Below are positions 7,362 through 16,913 of a stretch of DNA of 64,000 nucleotides, piece after piece. This DNA comes from Massilia litorea (GTDB lineage: Bacteria; Pseudomonadota; Gammaproteobacteria; Burkholderiales; Burkholderiaceae_D), in assembly GCF_015101885.1 (NCBI RefSeq), contig NZ_CP062941.1, positions 3,286,001 through 3,350,000 on the forward strand. Direction: 5' to 3'. The first letter of the stretch is position 1; each line of letters opens with the position of its first letter. The notes beneath the pieces are model-generated. The model had not been told where the DNA came from. It did not search any database and saw only the letters and a list, made by a program, of their open reading frames with translations. The translations under genes were made by a program, and so were the position numbers.

Positions 7362-9200
7362 ATGCCGATTTCCTCCCCGCGCAGCCTGCGCGCCGCCGTT
7401 GCCACCCTGTTCGTCCCCCTCGCGCTGGCAGCAAGCGTCCTCCCGGATGCCGCACTCGCCGCGCCGGTGGCCAAGACCGCCGCCGCCAGACCGAACGCCG
7501 CCTTCGAGAAATGGGCCGAGCGCTTCGCCGACGACTGGGTGCGCATGAACCCGCAGCTGGCCAGCAGCACCCAGTACTTCAGCGGCGCTGAACAGGCCGC
7601 GCTCGACCGCCAGCTCACGCCGCAGACCCCGGAACGGCGCAAGAAGATGGTCGCCATGGCGAAGCAGGGCGTGGCCCGCCTCGACAAGTGGATCGCCGGT
7701 CCCCTGGACGAGACCCAGAAGATTTCGGCCGCCGTGATGCGCTGGTCGCTGTCGAACGTGATCGCGAACGAGCCCTTCGAGGACTACAACTTCGTGTTCT
7801 CGCAGTTCGGCGGTCCGCAGGTCGGTCTGGTGAATTACATGACGCAGACGCACCCGATGCGCACGGCCGCGGACGTCGATAGCTGGCTGGCGCGCCTTGA
7901 CCAGATGGGCACGCGCATGGACGAAGCATTGGCGCGCGCCCGCAGCGCGACCGAACGCAAGCTCATCCCGCCGCGTTTCATCCTCGAACGCGCCCAGTTC
8001 CAGGTCGATACTTTCCTGAAACCGGCGGCAAGCCAGAACGTGCTGGTGGCCTCGCTGGAAAAGCGCAGCGCCGAGCTGAAGGACCTGACGCCTGAGGCGC
8101 GCAGCGCCGCGATCGCGCGCGCGACGCGCATCGTCGAGGAGAAGATCCGCCCGGCCTATGTGCGCGTGCAGGGCTTCATGGCGGAACTGCACCCGAAGAC
8201 GAACGACACGGCCGGCATCTCGCGTTTGCCGGGCGGACTGAAAGCATATGAGCGTGCGCTCGCCAACTTCACCAGCACCACGCTTGGCGCCGAGGAAATC
8301 CACGCGATCGGCCTGCGCGAAGTGGCGCGCCTGGAAGGCGAGATGGACAAGCACCTGCGTTCGCTCGGCTTCACCGAGGGCAACATCGAGGCGCGCATGA
8401 AGGCGCTCGACGCGACTTTCCAGCCCAAAGGCGAAGGCGATCCGCGGCCGGCGATCCTGGAGAAATACAAGGCGATGGTGAACGACGCCCTGGTGCGCAG
8501 CGAGAAGCTGTTCAACCTGAAGCCGCGCGCCCCGGTCGAGGTGCTGCGCGAGCCGCCGCTGACCGAAGCCTCGGCCGCCGCCCACTACAGCCTGCCGGCG
8601 CCGGACGGCAGCCGTCCGGGCGTGTTCTGGGTGCCGATGCGCGGGCCGACCTTCGACATGATCCGCATGCGCAGCCTCTCGTATCACGAGGCGGTGCCGG
8701 GCCATCATTTCCAGCTGGCGATCCAGCAGGAGCTGGCAGGCATCCCGAAATACCGCAGCCAGCGCATCTTCAGCGGCGGCAGCGCCCATGCCGAAGGCTG
8801 GGCGCTGTACACCGAGCGGCTGGCGGTGGAGCAGGGCTGGTATGAGGGAGATATCCCGGGCCTGCTCGGCGCCCTCGGCTCGGAACTGTTCCGCGCGCGG
8901 CGCCTGGTGGTCGATACCGGCCTGCATACCAAGGGCTGGACGCGCCAGCAGGCGGTCGACTACGGCATCAATGTCGAGGAAGTCGACCGCTACGTGGTCT
9001 GGCCGGGCCAGGCGACCGCCTACATGATCGGCATGCTGCGCATCGTCGAACTGCGCGAGAAGGCGAAGGCGGAACTGGGGGCGAAGTTCTCGCTGCCGGC
9101 TTTCCACGACATGGTGCTGGGGGCAGGGTCGGTGCCGCTGGATGTGCTGGGGCAGCTGGTGGACGGGTGGATTGCCAGAGAAAAGGCGAAGGCGGTCTAG
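7362..9200 (+). CDS. DUF885 family secreted metalloprotein (peptidase-like)
   Basis: 612 residues with a Sec signal peptide (residues about 1-29, ending ALAAP). The conserved centre of DUF885 is seen near residues 440-500: HEAVPGHHFQ, GGSAHAEGWALYTERL and, later, YVVWPGQATAYMIG. The His/Glu arrangement (HExxPGHH plus a downstream Glu) mimics a zinc-peptidase site, and some family members have been linked to peptide or ester hydrolysis. The substrate is unknown. Full length for the family. It is transcribed alone and followed by an intergenic palindromic repeat. Confidence 0.85.
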   Translation: MPISSPRSLRAAVATLFVPLALAASVLPDAALAAPVAKTAAARPNAAFEKWAERFADDWVRMNPQLASSTQYFSGAEQAALDRQLTPQTPERRKKMVAMAKQGVARLDKWIAGPLDETQKISAAVMRWSLSNVIANEPFEDYNFVFSQFGGPQVGLVNYMTQTHPMRTAADVDSWLARLDQMGTRMDEALARARSATERKLIPPRFILERAQFQVDTFLKPAASQNVLVASLEKRSAELKDLTPEARSAAIARATRIVEEKIRPAYVRVQGFMAELHPKTNDTAGISRLPGGLKAYERALANFTSTTLGAEEIHAIGLREVARLEGEMDKHLRSLGFTEGNIEARMKALDATFQPKGEGDPRPAILEKYKAMVNDALVRSEKLFNLKPRAPVEVLREPPLTEASAAAHYSLPAPDGSRPGVFWVPMRGPTFDMIRMRSLSYHEAVPGHHFQLAIQQELAGIPKYRSQRIFSGGSAHAEGWALYTERLAVEQGWYEGDIPGLLGALGSELFRARRLVVDTGLHTKGWTRQQAVDYGINVEEVDRYVVWPGQATAYMIGMLRIVELREKAKAELGAKFSLPAFHDMVLGAGSVPLDVLGQLVDGWIAREKAKAV

Positions 9201-9225
9201 GGGCGTATCGGCACCGACATCCGTT

Positions 9226-9352
9226 GGCGGCCGTGTAACGCAGGGTGGGTACGCGTGCCCGCGGCGCCGATGTCTCGGCTCCAGCGCGGGAGGCAGCTGT
9301 GACGGCGCTGCACGCGTGGGCTCGAGAGCCCACCCTACGGTACGCGGCGGCC
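9226..9352. repeat. Intergenic palindromic repeat (GTAGGGTGGGC family)
   Basis: The outer arms are imperfect inverted copies: GGCGGCCGTGTAACGCAGGG at the left and the complement of GGCCGCCGCGTACCGTAGGG at the right. Each arm carries an AGGGTGGG core and an inner GCCC/GGGC hairpin. A second member of the same family lies at 36884-36989. This organisation is that of a BIME-like paired repetitive element. Confidence 0.7.
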
Positions 9353-9355
9353 AGG

Positions 9356-9499
9356 GACTCACCTGAAAAGCTGGTTGTACGCGAGCTGCCGGCCTCGGAA
9401 GCTTTCTACACTGCGATTTTCCAGGTGCTGCAGGTGCACCAGGGCGGCGAGGGTGACGATTATTTCTGGTTCGCGCCGTCGGTCACGATTTCCTTCTGA
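9356..9499 (+). pseudogene. Fragment of a VOC/glyoxalase-family protein
   Basis: A 47-residue open stretch without its own start reads KLVVRELPASEAFYTAIFQV and then GGEGDDYFWF before a stop. This is the recognisable first beta-alpha module of small VOC (glyoxalase/bleomycin-resistance) proteins, which run to about 120-130 residues. It abuts the right arm of the palindromic repeat, and the rest of the domain is not found after it. The 170 bases up to the oxidase gene show nothing else I recognise. Confidence 0.45.
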
Positions 9500-9670
9500 A
9501 GCCCAGGTTCAGGCGAGCGGCGCGAGAATATCCGTCTGGCAAGACTCGATAACGAGGCGAAAAAGCATTCCGACATGCGTGTAGACCTGGGTCGGGTCCG
9601 GGCCGATTCCCAATTGTGCGCGCCCAAACCCGTGCTAGATTCTGGACACCGCAGCTCAAGAGGACAGCAC

Positions 9671-11122
9671 ATGTTCAGCCCGTCGGCCCTGGATCTGGCA
9701 CGCTTCCAGTTCGCGTTCACGATGTCCTTCCACATCCTGTTCCCGGCGGTGACCATCGGCCTGGCCAGCTACCTCGCCGTCCTCGAACTGTCCTGGCTGA
9801 AGACCAAACGCCAGGTCTACGTCGACCTGTATCACTTCTGGCTGAAGATCTTCGCCGTCATGTTCGGCATGGGCGTGGTCTCGGGCATCGTGATGGCCTA
9901 CCAGATCGGCACCAACTGGAGCTACATGTCCGAGTTCGCCGGCTCGATCATGGGGCCGGTGCTGGCCTACGAAGTGCTCACGGCGTTTTTCCTCGAAGCA
10001 GGCTTCCTCGGCGTGATGCTGTTCGGCTGGACCCGGGTCGGCCCCGCCCTGCATTTTTTCGCCACCTGCATGGTCGCCGTCGGCACCCTCGTCTCGGCCA
10101 CCTGGATCCTGGCCGCCAACAGCTGGATGCAGACCCCGCAGGGCTATGCCATCGAAGGCAACCGGATGGTGCCCGCCGACTGGCTGGCGATCGTCTTCAA
10201 TCCCTCGTTTCCCTACCGGCTGATGCACATGGTGGTGGCGGCTTATCTGACCACTGCCCTGATCGTCGGCGCTACCGGGGCCTGGCAGCTGCTGCGCCGC
10301 AGGGACAACCCGGCGGTGCGCAAGATGCTGTCGATGGCGATGTGGATGCTGCTGCTGGTCGCGCCGATCCAGGCCGTGATCGGCGACTTCCACGGCCTCA
10401 ACACCGCCGAGCACCAGCCGGCCAAGCTGGCGGCGATGGAAGGGCACTGGCAGAACGAGCCGGGGGAGGCCGTGCCGCTGCTGCTGTTCGGCGTCCCCGA
10501 CATGGAGGCCGAAAAAACTCGTTACGCGGTCGGCATCCCGCACCTGGGCAGCGTGATCCTGACCCATTCCTGGCGCGGCCAGATACCGGGCCTGAAGGAG
10601 TTCCGGCGCGACGAACGGCCGAATTCCCTGATCGTGTTCTGGAGTTTCCGGCTGATGGTGGGCCTGGGCCTGCTGATGATCGCGCTCGGCGCCTGGAGCC
10701 TGCTGCTCAGGCGGGGCGGGCGCATCTTCACCACGCGCCCCTTCCTGCGTGCCGCGCTGTGGATGGGGCCGGCCGGACTGGTGGCCATCCTGGCCGGCTG
10801 GGTGACGACCGAGGTCGGGCGCCAGCCCTGGGTAGTGTACGGGGTGCTGCGGACGGCTGACGCGGTCTCGCCGCACGGCGCCGTCTCGGTCGGGCTCACG
10901 CTGGCCCTGTTCGTCGCCGCCTATTTCTTCGTGTTCGGCGCCGGCACCGTGTACGTGCTGCGCATGATGAGGAAGGGGCCGCAGGCCTTCGAACTGCACC
11001 GGGCCACGGCCGGCGGACCGGGCGAGGAGCGTACGCCGATGCGGCCGATGTCGGCGGCCGATGTCGGCAACGACGACGAGGGCACCGGCGAGGCCCTGCA
11101 CCGCGACGGCAAGGGGAATTGA
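9671..11122 (+). CDS. cydA: Cytochrome bd-type (CIO-like) quinol oxidase subunit I
   Basis: 483 residues from the ATG at 9671, preceded by AGAGGA. The N-terminal FSPSALDLARFQFAFTMSFH is typical of subunit I; the His in TMSFH is the expected haem b595 ligand, and a conserved GRQPW signature (RQPWVVYG) lies near residue 390. About nine membrane segments. The quinol-binding Q-loop is short, as in the cyanide-insensitive CioA subgroup. With subunit II it oxidises quinol and reduces oxygen to water. The next gene starts directly after the stop. Confidence 0.93.
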   Translation: MFSPSALDLARFQFAFTMSFHILFPAVTIGLASYLAVLELSWLKTKRQVYVDLYHFWLKIFAVMFGMGVVSGIVMAYQIGTNWSYMSEFAGSIMGPVLAYEVLTAFFLEAGFLGVMLFGWTRVGPALHFFATCMVAVGTLVSATWILAANSWMQTPQGYAIEGNRMVPADWLAIVFNPSFPYRLMHMVVAAYLTTALIVGATGAWQLLRRRDNPAVRKMLSMAMWMLLLVAPIQAVIGDFHGLNTAEHQPAKLAAMEGHWQNEPGEAVPLLLFGVPDMEAEKTRYAVGIPHLGSVILTHSWRGQIPGLKEFRRDERPNSLIVFWSFRLMVGLGLLMIALGAWSLLLRRGGRIFTTRPFLRAALWMGPAGLVAILAGWVTTEVGRQPWVVYGVLRTADAVSPHGAVSVGLTLALFVAAYFFVFGAGTVYVLRMMRKGPQAFELHRATAGGPGEERTPMRPMSAADVGNDDEGTGEALHRDGKGN

Positions 11123-12130
11123 ATGGGCATCGACACCTCGGTCATCTGGGCCGTCATCATTTATTTTTCCGTGTTCATGTATGTGGTGCTGGACGGATTC
11201 GACCTCGGTATCGGCATGCTGTTCCCGTTCGTCAAGGACAAACGCGAGCGCGACACCATGATGAATACGGTCGCCCCGGTCTGGGACGGCAACGAGACCT
11301 GGCTGGTGCTTGGGGGCGAGGGTCTGCTGCTGGCCTTTCCGGTCGCATATTCGATCATCCTGACCGGGCTCTACCTGCCGCTGATCTTCATGCTGATCGG
11401 CCTGGTTTTCCGTGGCGTGGCCTTCGAGTTCCGCTTCAAGGCCAAGGACCACCGGCGCCATCTGTGGGACAAGGCTTTTATCGGCGGCTCGGTAGTCGCT
11501 TCCTACTTCCAGGGCGTCTCGCTCGGCACCTTCCTCAACGGCATCACGGTGTCGGGGCGCAGCTATGCCGGCGGCCCGCTCGACTGGGTGGCGCCGTTTC
11601 CGCTGCTGGCCGGCTTCGGCGTGATGATCGCCTATACGCTGCTGGGCAGCACCTGGCTGATCATGAAGACCGAGGGCGAGCTGCACAAGCGCATGGTGCA
11701 GGTGGCGCGCCCGTTCGCGCTGATGCTGCTCGGCGCCGTGGTCGTGGTCAGCATCTGGACGCCGCTGCGCGACGCGGCCGTGGCCGAGCGCTGGTTCAGC
11801 TTCCCGAACATCGTCTTCCTGATGCCGGTGCCGGTGCTGGTCATGCTGTCGATCGTCGTCCTGCTCGGTTCGCTCAAGAGCGACCCGCATCGCTGGCCTT
11901 TTGTTGCCGCGCTGGCGCTGATCTTCCTCGGCTACACGGGGATGGCGATCAGCATCTGGCCGCACATCGTGCCGCCCTTCATCACGATCTGGGAGGCGGC
12001 CTCGCCGCCGGCGAGCCAGGGATTCGCCCTGGTCGGCACGCTCTTCATCCTGCCGGTGATCCTGATGTACACGGTCTGGTCGTACTGGGTATTCCGGGGC
12101 AAGGTCAAGGCCGACGCGGGGTATCACTGA
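11123..12130 (+). CDS. cydB: Cytochrome bd-type quinol oxidase subunit II
   Basis: 335 residues and about eight membrane segments. The family's N-terminal motif is present (YVVLDGFDLGIGMLFPF), followed by WDGNETWLVLGGEGLLLAFP. It is the structural partner of subunit I in the haem-bearing dimer. Its start immediately follows the subunit I stop, and its own stop overlaps the start of the small DUF2474 gene by one base, so the three form one unit. Confidence 0.94.
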   Translation: MGIDTSVIWAVIIYFSVFMYVVLDGFDLGIGMLFPFVKDKRERDTMMNTVAPVWDGNETWLVLGGEGLLLAFPVAYSIILTGLYLPLIFMLIGLVFRGVAFEFRFKAKDHRRHLWDKAFIGGSVVASYFQGVSLGTFLNGITVSGRSYAGGPLDWVAPFPLLAGFGVMIAYTLLGSTWLIMKTEGELHKRMVQVARPFALMLLGAVVVVSIWTPLRDAAVAERWFSFPNIVFLMPVPVLVMLSIVVLLGSLKSDPHRWPFVAALALIFLGYTGMAISIWPHIVPPFITIWEAASPPASQGFALVGTLFILPVILMYTVWSYWVFRGKVKADAGYH

Positions 12131-12279
12131 TGGGCGCGCCAAAGGCAATCCGGGCTGCGCCGCCCCTCTGGCTGCGGCGGCTGGGCTGGCTCGTCGTGCT
12201 GTGGGCCGGCGGGGTGCTGACCCTCTATCTGGTTGCCAGCTTGATCCGGGTAATCATGCACGCGGCTGGAATGCGCTGA
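12130..12279 (+). CDS. DUF2474 small membrane subunit of the bd oxidase
   Basis: 49 residues with one membrane helix (GWLVVLWAGGVLTLYLVASL) preceded by LWLRRL. Short proteins of this kind (DUF2474) are encoded directly after CIO-type cydAB and are thought to play a CydX-like role in stabilising the oxidase. TGA of cydB and ATG of this gene overlap. Confidence 0.85.
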   Translation: MGAPKAIRAAPPLWLRRLGWLVVLWAGGVLTLYLVASLIRVIMHAAGMR

Positions 12280-12389
12280 AGAAATTAACCGCATGGCCCG
12301 CGGATGCACCAAAAAAGTTCAACCGTGCGCGCCTTTTGCCAGAGGAAAGCTTACACTTTCGATGAAGATTTACTAACGGAGTGCCGCCA

Positions 12390-13097
12390 GTGTCCATGCA
12401 GTCTGCATCGCCCAATGTTTCCCCTTCCGCGGCGCCCGACGCCGCCCCTGCCGGCGTTGCAGCAGGCGTCCAGGTCGCACTGCCGCTTGGCGCCGAAGAC
12501 CAGGCCCGGGCCGACCTGTATGCCCTGGCGGCGCGCCTGCTGCTGGCTCCGCCTGACGCAGGGCTCCTCGCCGGCCTGGCGCATGCCGATCCGATCGAAT
12601 CGAACGGCGGCGACCACCAGCTGGCCGACGCCTGGGAAAAGCTCGGGCAGGCCTCGAGCGTGATGGATGCCGACGCCGTCGCCGAGGAATTCGACGCGCT
12701 CTTCATCAGTAGCGGCACGCCGGCACTGAATCCCTATGGCTCGCTCTACCTGTCGGGCTTCATGAACGATACGCCGCTGGCCGAACTGCGTGCCGATCTC
12801 GCCGTCTTCGGGATCGGGCGCGTGCGCGGCGTCGGCGAGTCCGAGGATCACCTGGGCGCCCTGTGCGAGACGATGCGCGTGCTGATCGCGGGCGGCAACG
12901 GGATCCGGCGCCAGCCGCTCGAGCGCCAGAAGCTCTTTTTCGAGTCGCGGATCGCGCCCTGGTACGCGCGCTGCCTGAAGGACATGCAAAACGCCGAGGG
13001 CGCCAATTTCTACCGGCTGGTTGCGGCTTTTGTTGCCGCGCTGCTGGCGATCGAGGCCGAAGCCTTTGCGGTGGAGGACGGTTTCGATGCTGGATAA
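12390..13097 (+). CDS. TorD/DmsD-family chaperone for the formate dehydrogenase
   Basis: About 235 residues. It has the all-helical TorD fold signature: a FDALFI segment, then NPYGSLYLSG and the C-terminal APWYARCLKDM with helical stretches. These chaperones bind the twin-arginine leader of a molybdoenzyme and assist cofactor loading. Start: GTG at 12390 lies eight bases after GGAG, which suits better than GTG at 12381 (too close) or ATG at 12396 (too far). It is the first gene of the fdh operon. Confidence 0.85.
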   Translation: MSMQSASPNVSPSAAPDAAPAGVAAGVQVALPLGAEDQARADLYALAARLLLAPPDAGLLAGLAHADPIESNGGDHQLADAWEKLGQASSVMDADAVAEEFDALFISSGTPALNPYGSLYLSGFMNDTPLAELRADLAVFGIGRVRGVGESEDHLGALCETMRVLIAGGNGIRRQPLERQKLFFESRIAPWYARCLKDMQNAEGANFYRLVAAFVAALLAIEAEAFAVEDGFDAG

Positions 13098-13125
13098 AAG
13101 TGGTAAGCAAATCGAGAGGAATGCG

Positions 13126-13347
13126 ATGGACAAGCACGAACAAGCCAAGGCAGCGCCAGCGACACCCGACCCGTCGCGCCGCAGCTTCCTGAAGGCGGCG
13201 CCGCTGGGCGCGCTGGCAGTGGTCGCCGGCGGCGCCGAGGCGAAACCGGAGATCGCGCCCGCCGAGGCGGCGAAACCCGAGGTGAAACGCGGCTACCACG
13301 AAACCGAGCACATTCGTACCTACTATAAAACCGCCGCCTACTGGTGA
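13126..13347 (+). CDS. Formate dehydrogenase region TAT-signal protein
   Basis: 73 residues with a twin-arginine motif (SRRSFLKAAPLGALAVV) and a short conserved tail (RGYHETEHIRTYYKTAAYW). This matches the small TAT protein regularly encoded immediately before fdhA in proteobacterial N-type formate dehydrogenase operons (TIGR02811-like). The role is unclear; it may be a small subunit or maturation factor. Start: ATG at 13126 after GAGAGGA. It is followed 19 bases later by the catalytic subunit gene. Confidence 0.85.
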   Translation: MDKHEQAKAAPATPDPSRRSFLKAAPLGALAVVAGGAEAKPEIAPAEAAKPEVKRGYHETEHIRTYYKTAAYW

Positions 13348-13366
13348 GCGTACCCGGAGAGTCGTC

Positions 13367-16186
13367 ATGTCTTTAGTGAAGAGTTCCAACGACAAGGGCC
13401 TGAAGCGCCGCAAGTTCCTGGTCGGGGCCGGCGTCGCGGCCGGCGCCGGCGCGCTGGCGCGCCAGCTGCCGCTGAACGTGATCGAGCCGGTCCAGGCCGC
13501 CGACGCGGCGGCCGAACCGGTCAAGACGGAACTGAAGCGCACCGTCTGCAGCCACTGCTCGGTCGGTTGTTCGGTGAATGCGATCGTCAGCAACGGCGTC
13601 TGGACACGCCAGGAAGCGGCCTTCGAGTCGCCGATCAACATGGGCGCGCACTGCGCCAAGGGCGCTTCGGTGCGCGAGCACGGTTTCGGCGAGCACCGCC
13701 TGCGTTACCCGATGAAGCTGGTGAACGGTAAGTACACGCGCATCTCCTGGGACCAGGCGATCAATGAAATCGGCGACAAGCTGCTCCAGCTGCGCCAGCA
13801 ATCCGGCCCGGATTCGCTGATGATCATCGGCAGCTCGAAGCACAACAACGAACAGGCCTACCTGCTGCGCAAGTTCTCCTCGATGTGGGGTTCGAACAAC
13901 TGCGACCACCAGGCCCGCATCTGCCACTCGACCACGGTCGCGGGCGTGGCCCAGACCTTCGGCTACGGCGCGATGACGAACTCCTTCAACGACCTGCACT
14001 ACAGCAAGGCCGTGATGTTCATCGGCTCGAACCCGGCGGAAGCGCATCCGATCTCGATGCTGCACTTCCTGCACGCCAAGGAACTGGGCGCGAAGATGAT
14101 CGTGGTCGATCCGCGCTTCACCCGCACGGCGCGCTTCGCCCATCACTACGTGCGCGTGCGCCCCGGTACCGACATCCCGCTGGTCTGGGGCATCCTCTGG
14201 CACATCTTCAACAACGGCTGGGAAGACAAGGAATACATCGCCGCCCGTACCTACGGCATGGACGACGTGCGCAAGGAAGTGGCGAAATGGACGCCCGATA
14301 AGGTTTCCGATATTACCGGCGTGCCGGAAGCCTCGGTGCGCATGGCGGCCGAGATGCTCGCCAAGAACCGCCCTTCGTCGGTGGTCTGGTGCATGGGCAT
14401 TACCCAGCACCACGTCGGCACCGCGAACGTGCGCGCGCTCTCGATCCTGCAGCTGGCGCTGGGCAATATCGGCGTGCCCGGCGGCGGCGCCAACATCTAC
14501 CGCGGCCACGACAACGTGCAGGGCGCAACCGACGTCGGCCCGAACGGCGACTCGCTGCCCGGCTATTACGGTCTGGCCGAAGGCGCCTGGAAACATTTCT
14601 CCAACGTGTGGGGCGTCGACTACAACTGGATCCTGTCGCGCTTCGGCTCCAAGGAGCTGATGGAAAAGCCGGGCATCACGGTCTCGCGCTGGTTCGATGC
14701 TGTCAACGAACAAAACCAGTTCGTCGACCAGCCGGCCAACCTGAAGGCGGTGTTTTACTGGGGCCACGCGCCGAACAGCCAGACCCGCTTGCCGGACATG
14801 AAGGCGGCCATGCAGAAGCTCGACATGCTGGTCGTGATCGACCCCTATCCGAGCATGACGGCGGCCATGCACGGCCGCACCGACGGCGTCTACCTGCTGC
14901 CGGCGGCCTCGCAGTTCGAGACCCAGGGTTCCTGCACCTCGTCGAACCGGTCGATCCAGTGGCGCGAGCGCGTCATCGCACCGCTGTTCGAGTGCAAGAC
15001 CGACCACGAGATCATGTACCTGTTCGCCAGGAAGCTCGGCTTCCACAATGAACTGTGCAAGAACATCAAGGTCGTGCAAAACGAGCCGGTGATCGAGGAC
15101 ATCCTCCGCGAAATCAACCGCTCCTGCTGGACCATCGGCTACACCGGCTGCTCGCCGGAGCGCCTGAAACTGCACATGGAGAACAAGCACACCTTCAATC
15201 CGACCACCATGCTGGCCGAGTCCGGTCCCTGCAAGGGCGACTATTACGGCCTGCCGTGGCCGTGCTGGGGCACGCCGGAAATGAAGCACCCGGGCACCCC
15301 GATCCTGTACGACATCAACAAGCCGGTGGCGAAGGGCGGCCTGCCGTTCCGCGCCAACTGGGGCGTCGAACACAATGGCCAGACCCTGCTGGCGGCCGAC
15401 GGCTCGACCAACAGGGATTCCGAGCTCGACACCGGCTACCCGGAATTCGACCATGTGTTCCTGAAGAAATTGGGTTGGTGGTCCGAGCTCACGCCCCAGG
15501 AGCAGGCCATGGCCGAGGGCAAGAACTGGAAGACCGACAATTCGGGCGGCATCATCCGCGTCGTCATCGCCCACGGCTGCGCGCCTTTCGGCAATGCGCG
15601 CGCCCGCTGCAATGTCTGGAACTTCCCGGATCCGGTTCCGACCCACCGCGAGCCGCTGATGTCGCCGCGGCGCGACCTGGTCGCCAAGTACCCGACCTAC
15701 GACGACAAGGCCAATTTCCTGCGCCTGCCGACGCTGTACAAATCGGTGCAGGAAGTCGACTTCTCCAAGGACTTCCCGATGATCATGACCTCGGGCCGCC
15801 TGGTCGAGTACGAGGGCGGCGGTGAGGAAACCCGCTCCAATCCCTGGCTGGCCGAACTGCAGCAGAACATGTTCGTCGAGGTCAATCCGAAGGACGCGGT
15901 CCAGTCGGGCCTCAAGCTGGGCGACTATGTCTGGATCGAAACGCCGACCGGTGCGCGCCTGAAGATGATGGCGATGGTCACCGAGCGGGTTCCGGTGGGC
16001 ATGGTCTGGGCGCCGTTCCACTTCGGCGGCTGGTGGATGGGCGAGGACCTGGAGCGCCACTATCCCGAAGACGGGGCGCCGACGGTGCGCGGCGAAGCAA
16101 TCAATACCGGCTGGACCTATGGCTACGACGCCGTCACGATGATGCAGGAAACCAAGGTTTCGCTGTGCCGCCTCGTGCGCGCGTAG
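13367..16186 (+). CDS. fdhA: Formate dehydrogenase catalytic (alpha) subunit, molybdopterin type
   Basis: 939 residues. The twin-arginine leader is KRRKFLVGAG. A [4Fe-4S] site follows at about residues 60-95 (CSHCSVGC ... CAKG). The active-site position is cysteine rather than selenocysteine (QARICHSTTVAGVAQTFG, residue about 186), so no SECIS element is needed; the neighbouring His is retained. The C-terminal dinucleotide-binding domain ends GYDAVTMMQETKVSLCRL. It oxidises formate to CO2 on the periplasmic face, and electrons pass to FdhB and the cytochrome b subunit. Full length for the FdhN/FdhO-like group. Confidence 0.95.
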   Translation: MSLVKSSNDKGLKRRKFLVGAGVAAGAGALARQLPLNVIEPVQAADAAAEPVKTELKRTVCSHCSVGCSVNAIVSNGVWTRQEAAFESPINMGAHCAKGASVREHGFGEHRLRYPMKLVNGKYTRISWDQAINEIGDKLLQLRQQSGPDSLMIIGSSKHNNEQAYLLRKFSSMWGSNNCDHQARICHSTTVAGVAQTFGYGAMTNSFNDLHYSKAVMFIGSNPAEAHPISMLHFLHAKELGAKMIVVDPRFTRTARFAHHYVRVRPGTDIPLVWGILWHIFNNGWEDKEYIAARTYGMDDVRKEVAKWTPDKVSDITGVPEASVRMAAEMLAKNRPSSVVWCMGITQHHVGTANVRALSILQLALGNIGVPGGGANIYRGHDNVQGATDVGPNGDSLPGYYGLAEGAWKHFSNVWGVDYNWILSRFGSKELMEKPGITVSRWFDAVNEQNQFVDQPANLKAVFYWGHAPNSQTRLPDMKAAMQKLDMLVVIDPYPSMTAAMHGRTDGVYLLPAASQFETQGSCTSSNRSIQWRERVIAPLFECKTDHEIMYLFARKLGFHNELCKNIKVVQNEPVIEDILREINRSCWTIGYTGCSPERLKLHMENKHTFNPTTMLAESGPCKGDYYGLPWPCWGTPEMKHPGTPILYDINKPVAKGGLPFRANWGVEHNGQTLLAADGSTNRDSELDTGYPEFDHVFLKKLGWWSELTPQEQAMAEGKNWKTDNSGGIIRVVIAHGCAPFGNARARCNVWNFPDPVPTHREPLMSPRRDLVAKYPTYDDKANFLRLPTLYKSVQEVDFSKDFPMIMTSGRLVEYEGGGEETRSNPWLAELQQNMFVEVNPKDAVQSGLKLGDYVWIETPTGARLKMMAMVTERVPVGMVWAPFHFGGWWMGEDLERHYPEDGAPTVRGEAINTGWTYGYDAVTMMQETKVSLCRLVRA

Positions 16187-16229
16187 TAGACCATACGACG
16201 AGACCTCTGGACAGGAACAGGAGACGAAC

Positions 16230-16913
16230 ATGTCCGCAAGGATGAAATTCATTTGCGATACCGAGCGCTGCATCGACTGCAACGGCTGCGTTACCGCATG
16301 CAAGAACGAACACGAGACGCCCTGGGGCGTGAACCGGCGCCGCGTCGTCACCATCAACGACGGCGCACCGGGCGAACGCTCGGTGTCGATCGCCTGCATG
16401 CATTGCACCGACGCGCCTTGCCTGGCCGTGTGCCCGGTCAACTGCATCTATCACACCGAAGACGGCATCGTCCTGCACAGCAAGGACCAGTGCATCGGCT
16501 GCGGCTATTGCCACTATGCCTGCCCGTTCGGCGCGCCGCAATTCCCGTCCACCGGCCTGTTCAACCACCGCGGCAAGATGGACAAGTGCACCTTCTGCGC
16601 CGGCGGTCCGGAGCCGGATACCTCGGAAGACGAATTCAAGAAGTACGGCCGCAACCGCATCGCCGAGGGCAAGCTCCCGGCCTGCGCGGAAATGTGCGGC
16701 ACCAAGGCGCTGCTGGGCGGCGAGGCCAACCTGATTGCCGACATCTACCGCCAGCGCGTCGAGACGCGCGGCTACGGCCCCGAGCTGTGGGGCTGGAAGA
16801 TCGCCTACGGCCCGAACAAACGCGGCGGCCCGCGCAAGGCGACCGGCGACCTGCCGCGCGTGAACCAGAAACCTGGCGACAGCCAGAACGATCCGGGGAG
16901 CCTGCCGACATGA
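16230..16913 (+). CDS. fdhB: Formate dehydrogenase iron-sulfur (beta) subunit
   Basis: 227 residues with four cysteine clusters of the ferredoxin type: CIDCNGCVTACKNEHETPWG, CMHCTDAPCLAVCPVNCIY, CIGCGYCHYACPFGAP and a split CTFC ... PACAEMCG set. This is the four-[4Fe-4S] electron wire of N-type formate dehydrogenases (Fdh3 beta group). No C-terminal membrane anchor is seen; it ends in a polar tail. Its stop overlaps the start of the next small lipoprotein gene. Confidence 0.94.
   Translation: MSARMKFICDTERCIDCNGCVTACKNEHETPWGVNRRRVVTINDGAPGERSVSIACMHCTDAPCLAVCPVNCIYHTEDGIVLHSKDQCIGCGYCHYACPFGAPQFPSTGLFNHRGKMDKCTFCAGGPEPDTSEDEFKKYGRNRIAEGKLPACAEMCGTKALLGGEANLIADIYRQRVETRGYGPELWGWKIAYGPNKRGGPRKATGDLPRVNQKPGDSQNDPGSLPT

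Noticed and set aside
13373..16447. A 1024-codon minus-strand frame across fdhA
   Set aside because: It is antisense to the clearly identified catalytic subunit and has composition expected from a shadow frame (His/Gln/Arg/Asp-rich).
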